The translations under genes and the position numbers were made by a program. Of a DNA stretch of 64,000 nucleotides, positions 57,694 to 64,000 are shown one piece after another; position 1 is the stretch's first letter; each line of letters begins with the position of its first letter. This stretch comes from Mycobacterium decipiens (GTDB lineage: Bacteria; Actinomycetota; Actinomycetes; Mycobacteriales; Mycobacteriaceae): NCBI RefSeq assembly GCF_963853665.1, contig NZ_OY970459.1:4836001-4900000 (forward strand), written 5' to 3'. A model generated the notes under the pieces. That model worked only from the letters and a program-made list of their open reading frames with translations, was not told the DNA's origin and did no database searches.

Positions 57694-58607
57694 CCGATTC
57701 GCGCCGGCTCACCGATCGGAGGAGGCGCACCGTGGGATGGACCGGCGACCCGGTTTGGCTCGAGGAGGTGCTGCGGCCAGCGCTCGGCGAGCGCCTGCGG
57801 GTGCTCGACGGCTGGCAGGAACGCGGACACGGGTACTTTCGCGACATCCGTGGCGTGATGTGGCACCACACCGGCAACTCGCGCGAGACCGCGAAAAGCA
57901 TCGCCCGCGGCCGGCCCGACCTGCCCGGCCCGCTGTCCAACCTGCACATCGCGCATAGCGGTGTCGTGACGATCGTCGCGGCAGGTGTGTGCTGGCACGC
58001 CGGCCGCGGCTCCTACCCGTGGTTACCGACCGACAACGCCAACTGGCACATGATTGGCGTCGAGTGCGCGTGGCCAACCATCCGGCGTGACGGCTCCTAC
58101 GATGCCGGTGAGCGTTGGCCGGACGCGCAGATCGTGAGCATGAGAGACGTCGCGGCGGCGCTCACGCTCAGGCTCGGCTACGGGCCCGAGCGCAATATCG
58201 GGCACAAGGAGTATGCCGGGGCGGCCCAAGGCAAATGGGATCCCGGAAACCTGTCGATGGATTGGTTTCGCGCCGAGGTGGCCAAGGACATGCGAGGCGA
58301 GTTCGACCGCGAAGTCATACCGCCGCCGGTGCAGATCGCCCCTCCGCCCACCCTGCCCAAGCCGCGCAACCCGCGCGACGATCGCACCCTCCTCGAGGAG
58401 GTATGGGACCAGCTGCGCGGCATCGAGGGCCGGGGCTGGCCCGTACTCGGTGACAAGACGATCGTCGACTACCTTGCCGAGCTCGGCAGGAAGGTCGACG
58501 CCCTAGCCGCAAAACTCGAGCCAGACCTGACCTCGGCAGCGGCGGTCGCCGACCCGCGCGAGGGCGTCGACCGGGGCGGGCCCAAACGCGACGAGGGCAA
58601 ACGGTAG
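57690..58607 (+). CDS. Phage-like N-acetylmuramoyl-L-alanine amidase (Rv3594-like)
   Basis: The 305-residue protein contains an amidase_2 (T7 lysozyme/PGRP-like) domain. Zinc ligands are His59/60 in GVMWHHTGNSR, His in NIGHKEYAG near 172, and Asp in GKWDPGNL near 184. The C-terminal part (about 215-305) is Pro-rich, then helical and charged, as in mycobacteriophage LysA proteins, where it can bind the cell wall. No signal peptide is present, which fits a phage endolysin origin. It matches Rv3594 in position. The 40-codon ORF directly before it supports a phage origin. Confidence 0.88.
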   Translation: MTDSRRLTDRRRRTVGWTGDPVWLEEVLRPALGERLRVLDGWQERGHGYFRDIRGVMWHHTGNSRETAKSIARGRPDLPGPLSNLHIAHSGVVTIVAAGVCWHAGRGSYPWLPTDNANWHMIGVECAWPTIRRDGSYDAGERWPDAQIVSMRDVAAALTLRLGYGPERNIGHKEYAGAAQGKWDPGNLSMDWFRAEVAKDMRGEFDREVIPPPVQIAPPPTLPKPRNPRDDRTLLEEVWDQLRGIEGRGWPVLGDKTIVDYLAELGRKVDALAAKLEPDLTSAAAVADPREGVDRGGPKRDEGKR

Positions 58608-58709
58608 CGGCACCGCTCAACGCCATTAACCGGGCAGCCGTGAGCCTATCGCCGCAGCGGCCGACGGTCGAGATTGCCGCCCAACCCGACCGACCGGACC
58701 CAGACCGCG

Positions 58710-61256
<2,547 letters not shown>

Positions 61257-61569
61257 CGGTGGTTACCTGCTCTCCCTCACCATTGGGCACTCCGTCCTGC
61301 TAGGACCGTGTCGGCACCGGGGCCGACACCGTGTACCTGCCGTCCACTGTAATGGTCGGCCTGCCAGGGTTCCTAACCTCGCAGTGCCTTCTCAGTTCCG
61401 GACCGCGGGGCCAAACTCTCCGTTGAACGGAACCGCACCTAGATAAACGAGAAAAACCACCGAAGCGTTTCCCGCGTTGACCGGCGATCAGTTCGCCACC
61501 AGCGAACACCGAGAGAAAATGGCAAAGCACCGGCGCCCAGGCTGGAGCCTGGGCGCCGGTTACCGTGCA
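61257..61569. other. Intergenic region clpC1/lsr2 with 5'-UTR hairpin
   Basis: About 310 bp before clpC1 without a gene. A GTGTCGGC/GCCGACAC hairpin lies at 61308-61329, inside the probable clpC1 leader. The lsr2 terminator lies at 61529-61560. I see no clear ClgR or HspR site. Confidence 0.55.
61529..61560 (-). terminator. lsr2 terminator hairpin, 14-bp perfect stem
   Basis: ACCGGCGCCCAGGC at 61529-61542 pairs perfectly with GCCTGGGCGCCGGT at 61547-61560 around a TGGA loop. It begins nine bases after the lsr2 stop. It separates lsr2 from clpC1. No T-tract follows. Confidence 0.8.
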
Positions 61570-61908
61570 TTAGGTCGCAGCGTGGAATGCGTCGATGACG
61601 TCGGCCGGGATACGGCCACGCGTCGATACATTGTGCCCGTTGCGGCGAGCCCATTCACGGATCGCCGCGCTCTGCTCACGGTCGATCGCGCCGCGGCCAC
61701 GTCCGGAGCCGGAGCGCCCGCGCCGGCGCCCGCCGACGCGACGACCGGCTGCCACCCACTGCTTCAGATCGCCGCGCAGTTTCGTGGCATTCTTGGTCGA
61801 AAGGTCAATCTCATAGGTCACCCCGTCAAGCCCAAATTCGACCGTTTCGTCGGCGGCGCCTGAACCGTCGAAATCGTCGACCAAGGTGACGGTTACTTTC
61901 TTCGCCAT
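61570..61908 (-). CDS. lsr2: Lsr2, AT-binding nucleoid protein (H-NS-like silencer)
   Basis: The 112-residue protein has the N-terminal dimerisation domain ([20 protein letters not shown]), the conserved [20 protein letters not shown] segment near 30, a basic linker with [16 protein letters not shown] near 54, and the C-terminal DNA-binding domain with the minor-groove RGRIPADV motif near 98. It matches Rv3597c in length. Lsr2 binds AT-rich foreign DNA, so the AT-rich islet at 25-32 kb in this window would be a natural target. Confidence 0.97.
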   Translation of the reverse strand: MAKKVTVTLVDDFDGSGAADETVEFGLDGVTYEIDLSTKNATKLRGDLKQWVAAGRRVGGRRRGRSGSGRGRGAIDREQSAAIREWARRNGHNVSTRGRIPADVIDAFHAAT

Positions 61909-62006
61909 TCGCTTACCCTCGCGTTTCTTCCTGTGCAGTATGGATAGACTCCCCGGACACTAATCTGCCATAAGTACGCAGAATACTCAATCCAGACACC
62001 CGCAGT

Positions 62007-63521
62007 TCAGTTGGAGTGCGGCCGAACAATCGGGAACAATACAGTCTCCCTAATTGACAACCCAGTCAAAGTCATCAACAGCCGGTCGATACCCATTCCG
62101 GTTCCGGTGCATGGCGGCATCCCGTACTCGAGAGCGGCCAGAAAATCCTCGTCAAGCGCCATCGCTTCGTCATCGCCGGCGGCTGCGGCGCGAGCCTGAT
62201 CCGCGAATCGATCGCGCTGGACTACGGGGTCGTTTAATTCCGAGTACCCGGTGGCCAGTTCGACTCCGCGCAAGTAGAGGTCCCACTTCTCCGTTACGCC
62301 GGGGATACTGCGGTGCTGACGGGTCAAAGGCGTTGTCTCCACCGGAAAATCTTTGACAAATGTGGGTGCGGTCAAGGCCATGCCCACCGTGTGCTCCCAG
62401 AGTTCCTCGACGAGTTTGCCGTGACCTAAGCCACGGTTGTCATGAATCGGTGGGATTTTCTCCAGGCCGAGGTTATCTGCGATCTCACGTAAGCGATCGA
62501 CCGTCGTCTGCGGTGTGATCTCTTCGCCGAGCGCCGCGGACAGTGACGGGTACATTTGTATAGTCGCCCATTCGCCGTCGATGTCGTAGACACTGCCGTC
62601 GGGCAGTGGCAGTTGTCTGGTTCCGATCGCCTCGTCGGCGACCTCTTGAATAAGCTCTCGGGTGACGACTGCCGAATCGTCATAGGTTCCGTAGGTCTGG
62701 TAGGTCTCCAGCATGGAGAATTCCGGGGAATGCGTAGAATCGGCTCCTTCGTTTCGGAACACTCGATTAAGTTCGAAGACCTTGTCGAAACCACCCACGA
62801 TGCAGCGTTTGAGGAACAGTTCCGGCGCGATACGCAGGTAAAGATCGATGTCCAGCGCATTGGAATGAGTGATGAACGGCCGCGCCGCCGCGCCACCGGC
62901 CAACGTCTGCAAGATAGGCGTCTCGACTTCCAAAAACCCGCGGCGTTCCAGCGCCGTCCGTATCGCACGGACGACGGCTATCCGCAGCCGGGCCACACCG
63001 CGCGCCTGCGGGCGAACGATCAGGTCCACGTAGCGCTGCCGAACTCGCGACTCTTCACCCATCTCCTTGTGCGCCACGGGCAGCGGCCGCAGCGACTTGG
63101 CGGCGATCCGCCAGCAGTCCGCCAGGACAGACAGCTCACCACGGCGCGAACTGATCACGGTGCCGTGCACGTAGACGATGTCGCCCAGATCGACGTCGGC
63201 CTTCCACGCGTCGAGTGCCACCTGGCCGACCTTGTCGAGGCCGATCATCACCTGCAGCTGGGCACCATCGCCGTCCTGGAGTGTGGCAAAGCACAACTTT
63301 CCCGAGTTGCGCGCGAAGATCACCCGGCCCGCGACCCCGACGACGTCATCGGTCGCCGAATCGATGGGCAAGTCGGGGTAGGCGGCGCGAATCTCGGCGA
63401 GCGTGTGGGTGCGCTGCACCGCGACGGGGTAAGGGTCACTCCCCTGCGCCAGCAGGCGAGCACGCTTGTCCCGGCGAATCCGGAACTGCTCGGGAAGGTC
63501 TGCTGGGTCGGCGGCACTCAC
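62007..63521 (-). CDS. lysS: Lysyl-tRNA synthetase (class II)
   Basis: The 504-residue protein has an N-terminal OB-fold anticodon domain (about 60-170; [20 protein letters not shown] near 65) and a class II catalytic core. Motif 2 is [18 protein letters not shown] near 260, and motif 3 is GMGIDRLLM near 480. It charges tRNA-Lys. The start is GTG at 63521 with a leaderless promoter identical over 17 bp to that of cysS. The C-terminus ends FPIVRPHSN. Position matches Rv3598c; a second copy (lysX) exists in mycobacteria elsewhere. Confidence 0.95.
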   Translation of the reverse strand: MSAADPADLPEQFRIRRDKRARLLAQGSDPYPVAVQRTHTLAEIRAAYPDLPIDSATDDVVGVAGRVIFARNSGKLCFATLQDGDGAQLQVMIGLDKVGQVALDAWKADVDLGDIVYVHGTVISSRRGELSVLADCWRIAAKSLRPLPVAHKEMGEESRVRQRYVDLIVRPQARGVARLRIAVVRAIRTALERRGFLEVETPILQTLAGGAAARPFITHSNALDIDLYLRIAPELFLKRCIVGGFDKVFELNRVFRNEGADSTHSPEFSMLETYQTYGTYDDSAVVTRELIQEVADEAIGTRQLPLPDGSVYDIDGEWATIQMYPSLSAALGEEITPQTTVDRLREIADNLGLEKIPPIHDNRGLGHGKLVEELWEHTVGMALTAPTFVKDFPVETTPLTRQHRSIPGVTEKWDLYLRGVELATGYSELNDPVVQRDRFADQARAAAAGDDEAMALDEDFLAALEYGMPPCTGTGMGIDRLLMTLTGLSIRETVLFPIVRPHSN

Positions 63522-63535
63522 GACGTGCCAGCTTA
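63519..63535 (-). promoter_or_regulatory. lysS leaderless promoter and start
   Basis: On the minus strand TAAGCTGGCACGTCGTG: TAAGCT (63530-63535) as -10 element, eight bases, then the GTG start. Identical to the cysS promoter/start at 47368-47384. Confidence 0.6.
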
Positions 63536-63620
63536 AATGAACCGAGGCGGCGCCGAGATCGCGGCACGGTCGGTGGTGCGAATAATCGCTACCACTGCGG
63601 CGATCTCGCTGAAGAACGGC

Positions 63621-64000
63621 TCAGTGCGCTGTCCTGAGCCGGCCGCGCTGGGCGTCCCGGTTGCGCTCGAACACAAGCCGCAGGCCATGCAGGGTCAGGT
63701 GCTGGTCGTAGTGGGCGACGGTGTGCAGTTCCGGCAGCAGCAGCGGCCCGGTGTACCCGGTGGCCACGATCGCGACGTCCCCGCCGGAGAAGCCGTTGAC
63801 GTCCTCGCGGATGCGGCCGACCAAGCCGTCGACCAGTCCGGCGAAGCCGAACACCGCACCGGCCTGCATACATTCGACCGTGTTCTTGCCGACCACCGAA
63901 CGTGGGCGCGCCAACTCGACCCGACGCAGCGCGGCAGAGCGGGCCGCCGCGGCATCGGAAGACACCTGCACCCCAGGCGCGATTGCCCCCCCAAGAAATT
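63621..64000 (-). CDS. coaX: Type III pantothenate kinase CoaX, C-terminal part (5' end outside window)
   Basis: The minus-strand frame is open from the window edge to the TGA at 63621. About 126 residues are visible. They include [20 protein letters not shown], the conserved GKNT segment that binds substrate, followed by [17 protein letters not shown] and the late [20 protein letters not shown], then [17 protein letters not shown]. These are the ASKHA-fold C-terminal landmarks of CoaX. It would phosphorylate pantothenate in CoA synthesis. The place next to lysS matches Rv3600c. The N-terminal ATP-binding part lies beyond the window. Confidence 0.92.
   Translation of the reverse strand, partial: FLGGAIAPGVQVSSDAAAARSAALRRVELARPRSVVGKNTVECMQAGAVFGFAGLVDGLVGRIREDVNGFSGGDVAIVATGYTGPLLLPELHTVAHYDQHLTLHGLRLVFERNRDAQRGRLRTAH

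Noticed and set aside
63541..63620. Tiny ORF between coaX and lysS (a short ORF is annotated here in M. tuberculosis as I recall)
   Set aside because: A minus-strand frame ending in APPRFI exists but has no ATG at its start and only a weak internal GTG; it cannot be supported.

Overview
The window is a mycobacterial chromosome segment. High GC, the gene order fadE31-fadE32-fadE33-aspB, nat-hsaB-hsaC-hsaD-hsaA, kshB, fadE34-kstR, and then tsnR-cysS-ispF-ispD-carD-lpqE-radA-disA-canB-mutY-mhuD-lpqF-clpC1-lsr2-lysS-coaX reproduce the M. tuberculosis Rv3562-Rv3600c interval almost gene for gene. The PE_PGRS genes that interrupt this interval in the tuberculosis complex are absent, and three accessory blocks are added. 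This suggests a non-tuberculous Mycobacterium, probably a slow grower close to the tuberculosis complex. Rv numbers and reference lengths are from memory.

Region 1 (1-9.7 kb) is the cholesterol catabolic core: C/D-ring acyl-CoA dehydrogenases and AspB, the HsaABCD A/B-ring module with arylamine N-acetyltransferase, the KshB reductase of 3-ketosteroid 9a-hydroxylase, and a small secreted protein. Two KstR boxes lie between hsaA and kshB.

Region 2 (9.7-21.2 kb) is an aromatic-acid island inserted into the steroid locus. A seven-gene translationally coupled operon on the minus strand encodes a ring-hydroxylating dioxygenase (alpha, beta, [3Fe-4S] ferredoxin, reductase), a dihydrodiol-type dehydrogenase, a class II aldolase-fold decarboxylase candidate and one small protein of unknown role. 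A divergent operon encodes pcaHGBLIJ. Together they fit conversion of phthalate (or a related aromatic acid) to protocatechuate and on to 3-oxoadipyl-CoA. An IclR gene lies at the far end, and four ACAGA/TCTGT palindromes fill the divergent promoter. No pcaF thiolase or uptake gene is present.

Region 3 (21.2-24.3 kb) returns to the core with fadE34 and kstR around a perfect KstR palindrome. Region 4 (24.3-33.2 kb) is a mobile-DNA-scarred islet. It holds an IS256-type transposase remnant, an Asn/Asp/Pro-rich secreted protein followed by two hairpins, a tyrosine-recombinase remnant, and a compact four-gene operon (unknown CxxC protein, two AsnB-type glutamine-dependent synthetases, MFS exporter). 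Transposase, IS-ATPase and LysR remnants follow. The four-gene operon is the best candidate for an undescribed small-molecule pathway.

Region 5 (33.2-45.0 kb) holds an EamA exporter overlapping an ornithine-cyclodeaminase-family gene, a LacI repressor, a Zur-box-controlled Zn/Mn-type ABC transporter, three tandem paralogous PknH-sensor-like lipoproteins, an orphan 5-oxoprolinase subunit A, a metallo-beta-lactamase-fold protein, ArsB2 and a secreted phosphodiesterase.

Region 6 (45.0-64.0 kb) is conserved housekeeping: rRNA methylation, two aminoacyl-tRNA synthetases, isoprenoid synthesis, CarD, RadA/DisA, carbonic anhydrase, MutY, heme degradation, ClpC1, Lsr2 and pantothenate kinase. A phage-like amidase with a 40-codon upstream ORF sits among them. 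Several genes in the window look leaderless; cysS and lysS share an identical 17-bp promoter/start sequence.
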